64,000 nt of DNA from Sinimarinibacterium sp. NLF-5-8 (lineage in GTDB: Bacteria > Pseudomonadota > Gammaproteobacteria > Nevskiales > Nevskiaceae). Below the pieces are notes generated by a model, which saw nothing but the letters and a program-made list of their open reading frames with translations, did not search any database and was not told where the DNA came from. The stretch covers positions 558,001 to 622,000 of the forward strand of contig NZ_CP048030.1 in NCBI RefSeq assembly GCF_010092425.1, in the 5' to 3' direction. Shown here one piece after another: positions 8,708-17,942 of the stretch. The position numbers and the translations under genes were made by a program. Within the stretch, counting starts at the first letter, position 1; every line of letters starts with the position of its first letter.

Positions 8708-10936
8708 ATGCAAACAACTGATGTTGAACGGTTGCCGCTGCGCACTTTCGCAGAAAAGGCATATCTGGATTATTCGATGTATGTGGTGCTGGATCGCGCG
8801 CTGCCGCATTTGGCGGACGGCCTCAAGCCGGTGCAGCGGCGCATCATTTATGCGATGAGCGAGCTGGGGCTGTCGGCGGGGCAAAAGCACAAAAAATCCG
8901 CGCGCACCGTGGGTGATGTGATCGGCAAGTTCCATCCGCACGGCGATTCGGCCTGTTATGAGGCGATGGTGACGATGGCGCAGCCGTTCAACTATCGCTA
9001 TCCGCTGATCGACGGGCAGGGCAACTGGGGTTCGCCGGACGACCCCAAGTCGTTTGCGGCGATGCGTTATACCGAGTCGCGTCTGGCGCCGTATGCGCAA
9101 ACGCTGCTGGCGGAACTGGGGCAGGGCACGGTGGATTGGTCGCCCAACTTTGATGGCACGCTGGAAGAACCCAAGCTGCTGCCCGCGCGCTTGCCCAACA
9201 TTTTGGTCAATGGCACCACCGGCATCGCCGTGGGCATGGCCACCGATATTCCGCCGCATAACCTGCGCGAGCTGGTCAATGCCTGCCTGCATTTGCTCAA
9301 GCACCCCAATGCGCAGCTGGAAACGCTGTGTGAGTTTGTGCCGGCGCCGGATTTTCCCACGGCGTGCGAGATTGTCAGCGAACCGCATGATTTGCTGAAG
9401 ATTTACCAGACCGGCAATGGTCAGGTGCGCGCGCGCGCGCGCTGGGCGCGTGATGACGATGGCAATGTGGTGGTCAACCATTTGCCGCATCAGGTGTCCC
9501 CCGCCAAGGTGCTGGAGCAGATTGCCGACCAAATGCGCGCAAAGAAGCTGCCGCTGGTGGAGGATTTGCGCGATGAGTCGGATCACGAAAACCCGATCCG
9601 TCTGGTGATCGTGCCGCGCTCCAACCGTGTGGACCTGGACCAGTTGATGGCGCATCTGTTTGCGACCACCGATCTGGAAAAAAGCTACCGCGTCAATCTC
9701 AACATGATTGGCCTGGATGGCCGCCCGCGCGTCAAAAACCTCAAGGAAATCCTGCTGGAATGGCTGGATTATCGCTTTGCCACGGTCACGCGGCGGCTGA
9801 ATCACCGCTTGGCCAAAGTCAACGAGCGCCTGCACTTGCTCGAAGGCTTGCTGATCGCTTACCTGAACATCGATGAGGTGATCCGCATCATCCGCTTTGA
9901 GGACGATCCCAAAGCCAGCCTGATGCGCACCTTTGGCCTGACCGAGATTCAGGCCGATTACATCCTCGATTTGAAACTGCGCCACTTGCAGAAGATCGAG
10001 GAGATGAAAATCAAGGCCGAGCAAGACGAGCTGGCCGCCGAGCGCGCGCGCCTGGAAGCCCTTTTGGGCGACGATGACAAGCTCAAAGGCTTGATTGCCG
10101 ATGAATTGCGCGAAGATGCCAAAAAATACGGGGATGATCGGCGCTGCCCGGTCAACGCCAAACCGGCCGCGCAGGCGCTGGAAGCCACCGAGATTCTGCC
10201 GGTGGAGGCGCTGACCGTGGTGCTGTCCAAGGCCGGCTGGATTCGCGCGGGCAAGGGGCATGATTTAGACCCCACTGGCCTGAGCTACAAAGCCGGGGAT
10301 GAATACCTGTGCCACGTTCATGGCCGCAGCAATCAGCTCTTGGTGCTGATGGACGATCATGGCCGCAGCTATGCCCTGAACCCGCGCGAGCTGCCATCGG
10401 CGCGTTCACAAGGCGAGCCGATTACCACCAGGTTGGATTTGCAGGATGGTGGCCGCGTGGTGGTGATGCTCACCGGCGAGCCGACGGATCGCTATGTGCT
10501 GGGCAGCGATGGCGGCTATGGCTTTGTTGCCAAACTGAGCGATCTGGATGCCAACAAGCGCGCGGGCAAGGCGGTGGTCAACCTGGCAGGCGCCTTGTTG
10601 CCGCCGCTGCCGACGCAGTTTGCACAGGGTGATCGGCTGGCGATGACCACCGCCGAAGGGCGCCTGCTGCTGTTCCCGCTGGCGGATTTGCCGGAGCTGG
10701 CCAAGGGCAAGGGCAACAAACTGGTTTCGCTCAAAGGCGAGGATCGCATCTTGAACTGGGGCGTGGTGCCGGAAGAGGCGAGTCTGGAGCTGACCTGCGG
10801 CAAACGCACGCTCACGCTAAAACCCGCCGATCTGGCGTTTTACGCTGGCGCGCGCGCCAGCCGGGGCAGCCACCTGCCGCGCGGTTTTCAGCGTGTGGAT
10901 GCCCTGCGCGCGCTAATACAGGAGTCGGGAACTTGA
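8708..10936 (+). CDS. parC: DNA topoisomerase IV subunit A
   Basis: Breakage-reunion subunit of topoisomerase IV, which decatenates daughter chromosomes with ParE. The 742-residue protein contains [14 protein letters not shown], the [18 protein letters not shown] block and the active-site tyrosine at about Y121 in AAMRYTES. The quinolone-determining positions read [10 protein letters not shown], with Ser81 and Glu85 as in sensitive E. coli ParC. The C-terminal third is the beta-pinwheel DNA-wrapping domain. The frame opens at 8663, but ATG 8708 ([14 protein letters not shown]) aligns with the family N-terminus. parE is not in the window. Confidence 0.95.
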   Translation: MQTTDVERLPLRTFAEKAYLDYSMYVVLDRALPHLADGLKPVQRRIIYAMSELGLSAGQKHKKSARTVGDVIGKFHPHGDSACYEAMVTMAQPFNYRYPLIDGQGNWGSPDDPKSFAAMRYTESRLAPYAQTLLAELGQGTVDWSPNFDGTLEEPKLLPARLPNILVNGTTGIAVGMATDIPPHNLRELVNACLHLLKHPNAQLETLCEFVPAPDFPTACEIVSEPHDLLKIYQTGNGQVRARARWARDDDGNVVVNHLPHQVSPAKVLEQIADQMRAKKLPLVEDLRDESDHENPIRLVIVPRSNRVDLDQLMAHLFATTDLEKSYRVNLNMIGLDGRPRVKNLKEILLEWLDYRFATVTRRLNHRLAKVNERLHLLEGLLIAYLNIDEVIRIIRFEDDPKASLMRTFGLTEIQADYILDLKLRHLQKIEEMKIKAEQDELAAERARLEALLGDDDKLKGLIADELREDAKKYGDDRRCPVNAKPAAQALEATEILPVEALTVVLSKAGWIRAGKGHDLDPTGLSYKAGDEYLCHVHGRSNQLLVLMDDHGRSYALNPRELPSARSQGEPITTRLDLQDGGRVVVMLTGEPTDRYVLGSDGGYGFVAKLSDLDANKRAGKAVVNLAGALLPPLPTQFAQGDRLAMTTAEGRLLLFPLADLPELAKGKGNKLVSLKGEDRILNWGVVPEEASLELTCGKRTLTLKPADLAFYAGARASRGSHLPRGFQRVDALRALIQESGT

Positions 10937-10937
10937 T

Positions 10938-10964
10938 CTTGAAAAGTTGTTCTTAAACCCATAT
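10938..10964 (+). promoter_or_regulatory. Heat-shock (sigma-32/RpoH) promoter of htpX
   Basis: CTTGAAA (10938-10944), 13 bases, CCCATAT (10958-10964). This matches the enterobacterial RpoH consensus CTTGAAA-N11-16-CCCATnT in every defined base. It begins two bases after the parC stop and about 50 bases before the htpX ATG, so htpX is probably transcribed on its own under heat shock. Confidence 0.75.
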
Positions 10965-11015
10965 TTGTTATGCCGTTTAACCTGAATCATCCACTCCTTT
11001 GAGAATTGCGCCTCT

Positions 11016-11903
11016 ATGAAACGCATCTTTTTGTTTTTATTGACCAATATTGCCGTTGTGCTGGTGTTGTCCGTGGTTGCCAGCGTGCTCGGCGTGGATC
11101 GCTTTTTAACCCAGGAAGGGCTGAACCTGCCGATGCTGCTGGCGTTTTGCGCCGTGTTTGGCATGGGCGGCTCGTTTATCTCGCTGGCGATGTCCAAATG
11201 GATCGCCAAACGCAGCACCGGCGCGCAGGTGATTACCCAGCCGCGCAGCTCGCAGGAAATGTGGCTGCTGCAAACCGTTGAGCGCCAGGCACGCACGGCG
11301 GGCATCGGCATGCCTGAGGTGGCGATTTTTGATGCCGCCGAACCCAACGCCTTTGCCACCGGCATGAATAAAAACAACGCACTGGTGGCGGTGTCCACCG
11401 GCCTGCTGCGCAGCATGACGCAAGATGAGGTGGAAGCCGTTTTGGGGCACGAGGTGTCGCACATCGCCAACGGCGACATGGTGACGCTGACCCTGATTCA
11501 AGGCGTGGTGAACACCTTTGTGATGTTCCTGTCGCGCGTGGTGGGCTACTTTGTGGATCGCGTGCTGCTCAAAAACGACCGCGATGGCGTCGGCCCCGGC
11601 TACTACATTAGCGTGATGGTGCTGCAAATCCTGTTTGGCATTTTGGCTTCGATGGTGGTGGCATGGTTCTCCCGCCAGCGCGAGTTCCGCGCCGACGCGG
11701 GCGGTGCTCATCTGGCCGGCAAACGCAAAATGATTGCCGCACTGGAACGGCTCAAAGGCGGCAATGAACAAGCCGCCGGTCTGCCGCAAAACATGACGGC
11801 GATGGGCATCAGCGGCGGCAAACTCGCCGCCATGTTTGCCTCACACCCGCCGCTGGATGTGCGCATCGAAGCCCTCAAACAAGCCAGTGGGGCAGTGCGC
11901 TGA
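11016..11903 (+). CDS. htpX: Membrane zinc metalloprotease HtpX
   Basis: Inner-membrane M48 protease that degrades misfolded membrane proteins alongside FtsH. The 295-residue protein has two N-terminal transmembrane helices (about 5-25 and 38-58), the zinc site HEVSH at 145-149, two further hydrophobic segments (about 158-180 and 197-217) and the third ligand glutamate near E223 in [12 protein letters not shown]. Length and layout match E. coli HtpX (293 residues). A heat-shock-type promoter lies upstream; no strong ribosome binding site is visible. Confidence 0.95.
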   Translation: MKRIFLFLLTNIAVVLVLSVVASVLGVDRFLTQEGLNLPMLLAFCAVFGMGGSFISLAMSKWIAKRSTGAQVITQPRSSQEMWLLQTVERQARTAGIGMPEVAIFDAAEPNAFATGMNKNNALVAVSTGLLRSMTQDEVEAVLGHEVSHIANGDMVTLTLIQGVVNTFVMFLSRVVGYFVDRVLLKNDRDGVGPGYYISVMVLQILFGILASMVVAWFSRQREFRADAGGAHLAGKRKMIAALERLKGGNEQAAGLPQNMTAMGISGGKLAAMFASHPPLDVRIEALKQASGAVR

Positions 11904-11962
11904 TTCTTGCGTTTGGACAAGTGGTGATTTTTAAATTATTGATTTTGATTGATAAACAGATT

Positions 11963-12095
11963 GCCCTCTCCCGCCCCTGCGGGGCACCCTCTCCCGCAAG
12001 CGGGAGAGGGAATATTGAGGCAGCCAGCCCCGGTCATTCATACAAAGCACTTAACTCCCTCTCCCACAAGCGGGAGAGGGTTGGGGAGAGGGCAC
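11963..12095. repeat. REP/BIME-like inverted repeat pair
   Basis: Two palindromic units in opposite orientation separated by about 46 bases. Unit one contains ccctctcccg-caag-cgggagaggg (11987-12010), preceded by a second C-rich palindromic segment with a ccctgcgggg core. Unit two carries ccctctccca-caag-cgggagaggg (12057-12080), followed by ttggggagaggg. This sequence type recurs between genes in many proteobacterial genomes. The pair fills the htpX-uvrC gap; the 72-codon frame across it is not a gene. Confidence 0.75.
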
Positions 12096-12141
12096 CGGCG
12101 GTAACCGACTTCTTGATGTTCTCTAACAAGGCGGTTTGACC

Positions 12142-13968
12142 GTGACCGACACCGCGCCCGCCGAAGGCTTTGATCACAAGGCGTTTTTGGCCCAACTGAC
12201 CACGCATCCGGGCGTGTACCGGATGCTCGGCGCCAATGATGAGCTGCTGTATGTGGGCAAGGCGCGCAATCTGCGGCGGCGGGTGTCCAGCTATTTTTTA
12301 CGCGCCAGCGGCAATCCGCGGATTGAGTCGATGGTGTCGCAAATCCGCCGCATCGAGGTGACGCTGACGCACACCGAAGATGAAGCGCTGATTTTAGAAG
12401 CCACGCTGATCAAGGATTTAAAGCCGCGCTACAACATTTATTACCGCGACGATAAAAGCTATCCCTACGTTCGCATCAGCGCGCATGAGTTTCCCCGCAT
12501 TGCCTACTATCGCGGCGCAAAGGTTGGCAAAGATCAATACTTTGGCCCGTTTCCCAGCGCCACTGCCGTGCGCGATACGCTGCAATCGCTGCAAAAACTG
12601 TTTTTGCTGCGTCCCTGCCGCGACACCTTTATGGCGCACCGCGACCGCCCTTGTTTGCAGTACCAGATCAAGCGTTGCTCGGCGCCTTGCGTGGGGCTGA
12701 TTTCTGCCGAGGATTACGCGCGCGATGTGCGCAACGCCGCGCGCCTGCTGCAAGGCAAGGGTGATGATCTTTCGCAAGAGCTGACGCATGAGATGGAGCA
12801 GGCCGCCGAGGAATTGGATTTTGAGCGCGCGGCCAAGCTGCGCGATCAAGTTGCCGCGCTCAAGCGCGTGCGCCAAAACCAGGCGATGACCGGCGGTGCT
12901 CAAGATTTGGACGTGGTGGTGGTTGCGCCGCATCAATCCAGCAGTTGCGTCACCGTGATCACCGTGCGCGGCGGGGTCAATCTGGGGCACAAAAGCTATT
13001 TTCCCAAGCATCCGCCGCAGACCGATGAGGCCGATTTGCTGGAGAGCTTTATCAGCCAGCATTACCTGAGCCAGCCACCGCCCGCTGAGATTTTGCTCAG
13101 TCACGATTTAGAAGAAGCCGAGTTACTGGAACAGGCGCTAAGCCAGCGCGCGGGTCGCAAGGTCAAGGTTCAGCGCCCGCAACGCGGCATCAAACTGCGG
13201 CTGCTGGATATGGCCGCGCAAACCGCTGCGCAGGCGCTTTCCACGCATTTGATTGAAGCCGCCAGCATGGACGAGCGCTTGCTGGAGCTGCAAAACGCGC
13301 TGGATTTGGAGCGTCCGCCGCAGCGCATGGAATGTTTTGATATTTCGCACACCCAAGGCGAGCGCGCGGTGGCGTCCTGCGTGGTGTTTAACGAAGACGG
13401 GCCGCTTAAAAGCGCCTATCGCAAGTTCAATATCGACGGCATCACGCCGGGCGATGACTATGCCGCTATTCACCAGGCCGTTTACCGGCGCTTTTCCAAA
13501 CTCAAAAGCGGGCAGGGACAAGCGCCCGATGTGCTGTTTATCGACGGCGGCCAAGGCCAGCTCAACGCCGCACTGGCCGCGCTGGATGAGCTGGAAATCG
13601 ACAGTCTGCGCGTGGTTGCCATCGCCAAAGGCCCCACCCGTCGTCCGGGTCTGGAAGAACTGCTGCTGCCAGAGCTGGAAATGCCGCTGCGCCTGCCGCC
13701 GGACTCCCCCGCGCTGCATTTGATTCAGCGCATCCGCGATGAATCCCACCGTTTTGCCATCACCGGCCACCGGGGGCGCCGCGAAAAAGCCCGCCTTGTT
13801 TCAGGGCTGGATGAAATCGAAGGTCTTGGCCCCGCGCGCCGCCGTGCACTGCTGCGCGCGTTTGGTGGCGTGGCACAAATCCGTCGCACCAGCGTTGATG
13901 ACCTGGCCGCCGTTGAAGGCGTTTCGCGCACGTTGGCAGAACGGATTTATGCGTATTTCCATGACTAA
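12142..13968 (+). CDS. uvrC: Excinuclease ABC subunit C
   Basis: Dual-incision nuclease of nucleotide excision repair, acting on the UvrB-DNA complex. The 608-residue protein has an N-terminal GIY-YIG nuclease domain (HPGVYRML ... LLYVGKARNLRRRVSSYF, about 20-95), a Cys cluster (CLQYQIKRCSAPC), a UVR motif that binds UvrB (ELDFERAAKLRDQVAAL, about 215-235), the RNase H-like 5' nuclease domain (MECFDISHTQG, FIDGGQGQL) and C-terminal tandem helix-hairpin-helix motifs. GTG 12142 is preferred over TTG 12136 because AAGGCGG lies seven bases upstream of the GTG. Confidence 0.95.
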   Translation: MTDTAPAEGFDHKAFLAQLTTHPGVYRMLGANDELLYVGKARNLRRRVSSYFLRASGNPRIESMVSQIRRIEVTLTHTEDEALILEATLIKDLKPRYNIYYRDDKSYPYVRISAHEFPRIAYYRGAKVGKDQYFGPFPSATAVRDTLQSLQKLFLLRPCRDTFMAHRDRPCLQYQIKRCSAPCVGLISAEDYARDVRNAARLLQGKGDDLSQELTHEMEQAAEELDFERAAKLRDQVAALKRVRQNQAMTGGAQDLDVVVVAPHQSSSCVTVITVRGGVNLGHKSYFPKHPPQTDEADLLESFISQHYLSQPPPAEILLSHDLEEAELLEQALSQRAGRKVKVQRPQRGIKLRLLDMAAQTAAQALSTHLIEAASMDERLLELQNALDLERPPQRMECFDISHTQGERAVASCVVFNEDGPLKSAYRKFNIDGITPGDDYAAIHQAVYRRFSKLKSGQGQAPDVLFIDGGQGQLNAALAALDELEIDSLRVVAIAKGPTRRPGLEELLLPELEMPLRLPPDSPALHLIQRIRDESHRFAITGHRGRREKARLVSGLDEIEGLGPARRRALLRAFGGVAQIRRTSVDDLAAVEGVSRTLAERIYAYFHD

Positions 13969-13982
13969 GGCCAGGTAGAGTG

Positions 13983-14014
13983 CTATTGACAGCATTGTTA
14001 ATAGTGCGTTAAAT
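13983..14014 (+). promoter_or_regulatory. Promoter and putative operator of the toxin-antitoxin operon
   Basis: Consensus -35 TTGACA (13986-13991), a 17-base spacer and TTAAAT (14009-14014). CTATT (13983-13987) and AATAG (14000-14004) form an inverted repeat straddling the -35 and spacer, a sensible site for autorepression by the antitoxin or the complex. Confidence 0.6.
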
Positions 14015-14057
14015 CGCGCTCAACAGGCGGTTAAACCACTTTTTCAAGGAGTTAATG

Positions 14058-14312
14058 ATGAGCCATGTCAGTGCAAACGATCTGAAAACGCGCGGCGTAT
14101 CGGCCATTGAAGCCGCGCTGGCGGCGTATCCGCAGGCGGTTGTTTCAGTGCGCGGAAAAGATCGCTATGTGGTAATGGAATTAGAGCATTATCAATTACT
14201 TAGAGAGTACGAGCTACAGGCGGCGCTGGCTCAGGCGCGCGCCGATATTGCCGCCGGACGCAGCATTCAGGAAAGTGCAGAAGCCCATTTGGTACGCTTG
14301 GATCAAATGTAA
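14058..14312 (+). CDS. Type II antitoxin, Phd/YefM family
   Basis: An 84-residue antitoxin. The N-terminal half (MSHVSANDLKTRGVSAIEAAL ... VSVRGKDRYVVMELEHYQLL) is the Phd/YefM DNA-binding fold. The C-terminal half (LAQARADIAAGRSIQ) would be the disordered toxin-wrapping tail. ATG 14058 has AAGGAG six bases upstream; ATG 14055, one codon earlier, is the alternative. The stop overlaps the toxin start by one base, so translation is coupled. Expected to repress its own promoter. Confidence 0.8.
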   Translation: MSHVSANDLKTRGVSAIEAALAAYPQAVVSVRGKDRYVVMELEHYQLLREYELQAALAQARADIAAGRSIQESAEAHLVRLDQM

Positions 14313-14587
14313 TGCGTTACACGCTGATCTTTACCGATGCGTATAACCGCCGCGCGGCAAAGTGGCTCAAAAAACACCCTGATATGCGCCAGCAGTATCT
14401 CAAGACGTTGCAGCTACTGGCGCTCAATCCGCATCATCCGTCGCTACGATTACATGCTTTGAGTGGCCGCTTGACCGGGATTCACTCGGTCTCAATTAAC
14501 GTGGCCTATCGGATGACGCTGCATTTTTGGGTGGACGAACACGCTATTGTTCCACTGGATGTGGGCAGCCACGATACGGTCTATTAG
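14312..14587 (+). CDS. Type II toxin, RelE/ParE superfamily
   Basis: A 91-residue basic protein with the RelE/ParE-fold pattern: N-terminal strand (YTLIFTDAYNRRAAKWLKK), a helical hairpin, then ALSGRLTGIHSVSINVAYRM and a final strand ending in DVGSHDTVY. RelE-type members cleave mRNA in the ribosome; ParE-type members target gyrase. The sequence alone does not decide, though the SGRL.G..S..I...YR block favours the RelE-like side. It is complete and in frame, with its ATG inside the antitoxin TAA. Confidence 0.8.
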   Translation: MRYTLIFTDAYNRRAAKWLKKHPDMRQQYLKTLQLLALNPHHPSLRLHALSGRLTGIHSVSINVAYRMTLHFWVDEHAIVPLDVGSHDTVY

Positions 14588-14600
14588 ACTTGAAAGTCGT

Positions 14601-15617
14601 TCAATCCACCCCCGGCACCCCGCGCCGGATTTGGGCAGAAAAATCATCGGCACCGGCGGCGGCCTGCGCGCGCGCGTTGATTGCGCCTTGTTCGCGCAGG
14701 GCAATGATGCCAACACCTTGGGCGGTGGCGCCGAGGCGGTGCAGGTATTCGGGCAAATAAGCCGATAGCAACAGCCGGTAATCCAGCGGAATACCGCCAA
14801 CGATTTTTTGCAGCATCTCGTAGACCACCGTGGTGCAGTTGGCGGTCAGCGTGTTGTAAAAAGCCGGCGCGCGCGCGAGTTGGTTGGCGTGGTTGATGTA
14901 GGCGATGAACAGCGCGCGGCGGGCGTCAGGCGAGAGGTTGACGCGGTACAGGCCAACGGTTTCTTTGCGGATATTGGTGCGCACCCGAACGATGTCGCGC
15001 TCATCGGCGGCAATGATGCTGGCTTCAAACTGCTTGAAAAAACCGCCGTACTCCGAGAATTTTTCATCGCGCTCTTTGCGGATTTCCACCGAAAAGGTGA
15101 GGTAGTCGCCATTGGTAAAGCCAAACGAAACCAGCACATGCGCGATACCTTTGACGCCCCATTCGGACAGCAGCATATCCACCGATTGCAGCGTGCTCAG
15201 ATCGTATTGGCGGCGCTCCCAGCGAACGTCGTAATCGTCGAGGCTGCGCCAGTTGAAGTTGCGAACGTGATCGAGCGTGGCCCAATCGCCGCTGTAGTGG
15301 CCGGTGGCGAGCTGGGCGACTTCGGGTGCCCAGTCGCGGTCGGCGCGCGGGGTGATGCTGTGCCACCACAGCAGTTGCAGCAAAAAGCAGCTGCCGAACA
15401 GCGCCATCGCGGGTTTGGGCCACCCCCACAGGGCGAGGCTGCTGGATAAGCCCAGCACGACCCAGGCGCCCGCCACCAGCGCGCGCGCGCTGGGGTGGGG
15501 GAATTGGTAATAAAACGCCATTGCGCCCCAAAGGGTTGCAATCAGGCACAACAGCGTGAGCGCGGCTTTGATCAGGATCATGCGCATTATCAAAGCCTGC
15601 GCGCGCGCTTTTTTCAA
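14601..15617 (-). CDS. Membrane protein with Lnb N-terminal periplasmic (former DUF4105) domain
   Basis: A 338-residue protein with three N-terminal hydrophobic helices (about 13-35, 46-65, 69-86) and a soluble domain holding NFNWRSLDDYDVRWERR. A histidine in GIAHVLVSFGF (about H160) and a cysteine in TLTANCTT (about C261) are arranged like the His/Cys pair of NlpC/P60-type folds. The family is named after Lnb, a lipoprotein N-acylation factor of some Gram-positives. In a Gram-negative with Lnt the substrate is unknown. Start may be Met11 or Met13. It converges on the toxin gene with 13 bases between stops. Confidence 0.7.
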   Translation of the reverse strand: MKKARAQALIMRMILIKAALTLLCLIATLWGAMAFYYQFPHPSARALVAGAWVVLGLSSSLALWGWPKPAMALFGSCFLLQLLWWHSITPRADRDWAPEVAQLATGHYSGDWATLDHVRNFNWRSLDDYDVRWERRQYDLSTLQSVDMLLSEWGVKGIAHVLVSFGFTNGDYLTFSVEIRKERDEKFSEYGGFFKQFEASIIAADERDIVRVRTNIRKETVGLYRVNLSPDARRALFIAYINHANQLARAPAFYNTLTANCTTVVYEMLQKIVGGIPLDYRLLLSAYLPEYLHRLGATAQGVGIIALREQGAINARAQAAAGADDFSAQIRRGVPGVD

Positions 15618-15620
15618 TGA

Positions 15621-16181
15621 TTAGCGGCGAACCTGCTCGATCCAGCGGGCAAATGCGCTGACAAAGCCCTTGAGAAAATCAGCGGTGCCCGCGTCTTTGA
15701 ACTGACCGGCATCATCAAACAGATTGCCCGCGTTGCCGATGTACGCTTCCGGCTGCGCCATCACCGGCATGGTGAAAAACGCCAGCATTTGCCGCAGATG
15801 GTGGTTGGCACCAAAGCCGCCGAGCGCGCCGATGGACAGGCTGATGATCGCCGCCGGTTTGTCATTCCACACCGCCTGACCCCAGGGACGGGAGCCCACG
15901 TCAATCGCGTTTTTGAGCAAGCCCGGCACCGAACGGTTGTATTCGGGAGTGATGAACAGCACCGCGTCGTTGGCGTTGACGGCGTTGCGAAAACTCGTCC
16001 ATGCCGCTGGCGGGGTGTCGGTTTCAAGATCCTGGTTGTACAGCGGCAGATCGCCGATTTCGACGATATTCAGCGTCAAACCTGCCGGTGCAGCCGCGCG
16101 CAGCGCGTTGGCAATCTGGCGGCTGTGTGAGCCTTGGCGCAGGCTGCCGATGATGACGGCGACGTTTTTGTTATTGGACAT
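15621..16181 (-). CDS. NADPH-dependent FMN reductase (quinone/chromate reductase family)
   Basis: A 186-residue flavodoxin-fold enzyme. The FMN phosphate loop GSLRQGSHSRQ follows the first strand; TPEYNRSVPGLLKNAID is the hallmark of the ChrR/YieF/azoreductase-like family and SIGALGGFGA the third flavin contact. Such enzymes reduce quinones two electrons at a time and limit oxidative stress, which suits its place beside ahpCF. Its stop is three bases before the start side of the Lnb-domain gene, so the two are probably cotranscribed. Confidence 0.9.
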   Translation of the reverse strand: MSNNKNVAVIIGSLRQGSHSRQIANALRAAAPAGLTLNIVEIGDLPLYNQDLETDTPPAAWTSFRNAVNANDAVLFITPEYNRSVPGLLKNAIDVGSRPWGQAVWNDKPAAIISLSIGALGGFGANHHLRQMLAFFTMPVMAQPEAYIGNAGNLFDDAGQFKDAGTADFLKGFVSAFARWIEQVRR

Positions 16182-16207
16182 GCAGATATTCCTTATTTGA
16201 TTTGAGT

Positions 16208-16266
16208 GATCGGTGATGGGTGATTGGTGATCGAGAAAGGCAGTTGCCCATCACCCATCACCGATC
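16208..16266. repeat. Perfect 17-base inverted repeat downstream of ahpF
   Basis: Arms at 16208-16224 and 16250-16266 are perfectly complementary around a 25-base loop. The arm is itself a degenerate tandem of a ggtgat unit. It has no T tract, so it may be a Rho-assisted terminator, an mRNA 3'-end stabiliser for ahpF, or a dispersed repeat. Confidence 0.7.
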
Positions 16267-16284
16267 ATGCGAGTGGCAACGAGT

Positions 16285-17838
16285 TTACGTCCGAATCAGA
16301 TGATCAAACGCACTCAGCGCGGCGGTGGCACCCGCACCCATGGCAATGACGATTTGCTTGTACGGCACGGTGGTGCAGTCGCCCGCCGCAAACACGCCGG
16401 GCACGTTGGTTTGCCCGCGCGCGTCGATCTCGATCTCACCGCGCGCGGTGAGGTTGACCGTGCCCTTGAGCCACTCGGTATTGGGCAGCAAGCCAATCTG
16501 TACAAACACGCCTTCCAGGTCTACGCGATGGCTGGCGTCGGTGTTGCGATCCTTGTAGGTCAGGCCATTGACGCGCGCGCCGTCGCCGGTGACTTCGGTG
16601 GTTTGCGCCGAGGTGATGATGGTGACGTTGGGCAGGCTGCGCAGCTTGCGTTGCAGCACCTCATCGGCGCGCAGCTGGTGATCAAACTCGATCAGCGTGA
16701 CATGGCTGACGATGCCCGCGAGGTCAATCGCCGCTTCCACGCCGGAGTTGCCGCCGCCGATCACCGCCACATGTTTGCCCTTGAACAGCGGGCCATCGCA
16801 GTGCGGGCAGTAAGCCACGCCCTTGTTGCGGTATTGATCTTCGCCCGGCACGTTCATCTGCCGCCAGCGCGCGCCGGTGGCCAGCACTACTGATTTGGCC
16901 TTGAGCGCCGCGCCGTTTTCCAGCGTCACCGACACCAGGCCATCGTCCCCGGCGGGCGTGAGCTGGGTCGCGCGCTGCAGATTCATAACATCCACCTCGT
17001 ACTCGCGCACATGCTGCTCCAGCGCGGTGGCGAGTTTGGGGCCTTCGGTGTGGTTGACCGAAATGAAGTTTTCAATCGCCAAAGTGTCGAGCACCTGGCC
17101 GCCAAAGCGTTCAGCGGCAACGCCGGTGCGAATGCCTTTGCGCGCGGCGTAGATCGCGGCCGCAGCGCCCGCCGGACCGCCGCCGATGACGAGCACATCA
17201 AACGCTTCTTTGGCCTTGATTTTTTCCGCCTCGCGCGCACCAGCGTTGGTATCGACCTTGGCGAGGATTTCTTCCACGCCCATGCGCCCGGAGGCAAACT
17301 CCTCACCGTTTAAATAAACCTTGGGCACCGACATCACCTGCCGGTCTTCCACTTCTTTTTCAAACAGCGCGCCGTCAATGGCAACGTGGGTGATGCGCGG
17401 GTTGAGCACCGCCATCAGGTTGAGCGCCTGCACCACATCCGGGCAGTTTTGGCAGGACAGCGAAAAATAGGTTTCAAAGCGCAGATCAGCATCTAGGTTT
17501 TTAACCTGTTCAATGACGTCTTGCGCCAGCTTGGACGGATGGCCGCCCACTTGCAGCAGCGCCAGCACCAGCGAGGTGAACTCGTGCCCCAGCGGAATAC
17601 CGGCAAAGGTTAAGTGAATGTCTTGCCCCGGCGTGCTCAGCGCAAAAGAGGGGGTGCGCGCGCGCGCATCGTTGCCTTCGCGCACGCTGATTTTGTCGCA
17701 CAGCTCAGCGATTTCACCAAGCAGCGCGCGCATTTCAGCGGCGGCGGGGGAGGTGTCGTAATAGGCCGTGATTTCAATCGGGCGCGTGACGCGCTCCAGG
17801 TAGGCCTTGAGTTGTTGTTTGAGTCCGGCTTCTAACAT
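16285..17838 (-). CDS. ahpF: Alkyl hydroperoxide reductase subunit F
   Basis: NADH-dependent flavoprotein that re-reduces AhpC. The 517-residue protein has an N-terminal tandem thioredoxin-fold domain with its redox pair at C129/C132 (SCQNCP) and an FAD-binding [10 protein letters not shown] near 219-228. The thioredoxin-reductase-like domain has its pair at C344/C347 (AYCPHCDG), followed by the NAD-binding [10 protein letters not shown]. These positions coincide with E. coli AhpF. The frame is open to 17916, but [15 protein letters not shown] at 17838 is the family start. It lies 104 bases after the ahpC stop, with a hairpin between. Confidence 0.95.
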   Translation of the reverse strand: MLEAGLKQQLKAYLERVTRPIEITAYYDTSPAAAEMRALLGEIAELCDKISVREGNDARARTPSFALSTPGQDIHLTFAGIPLGHEFTSLVLALLQVGGHPSKLAQDVIEQVKNLDADLRFETYFSLSCQNCPDVVQALNLMAVLNPRITHVAIDGALFEKEVEDRQVMSVPKVYLNGEEFASGRMGVEEILAKVDTNAGAREAEKIKAKEAFDVLVIGGGPAGAAAAIYAARKGIRTGVAAERFGGQVLDTLAIENFISVNHTEGPKLATALEQHVREYEVDVMNLQRATQLTPAGDDGLVSVTLENGAALKAKSVVLATGARWRQMNVPGEDQYRNKGVAYCPHCDGPLFKGKHVAVIGGGNSGVEAAIDLAGIVSHVTLIEFDHQLRADEVLQRKLRSLPNVTIITSAQTTEVTGDGARVNGLTYKDRNTDASHRVDLEGVFVQIGLLPNTEWLKGTVNLTARGEIEIDARGQTNVPGVFAAGDCTTVPYKQIVIAMGAGATAALSAFDHLIRT

Positions 17839-17891
17839 GGTGTTGATCTCACTTTTTTGAAAAATGGGGCTTTGGGTGACGGGCACAAAAA

Positions 17892-17923
17892 TCCCGCCAT
17901 CCCCGCGCGCGGGCATGGCGGGA
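17892..17923 (-). promoter_or_regulatory. Intercistronic hairpin between ahpC and ahpF
   Basis: Nine-base arms 17892-17900 and 17915-17923 enclose a GC-rich core that can pair further. There is no T tract on the minus strand. Likely a processing or stabilising structure, or a partial attenuator that keeps AhpF below AhpC. Confidence 0.55.
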
Positions 17924-17942
17924 CGGGTGCAACGGTCAAACT

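Noticed and set aside
8447-10261. 604-codon minus-strand frame across parC
   Set aside because: Shadow of parC; no recognisable motif.
11921-12139. 72-codon frame between htpX and uvrC
   Set aside because: Lies wholly across the palindromic repeat; no coding signal.
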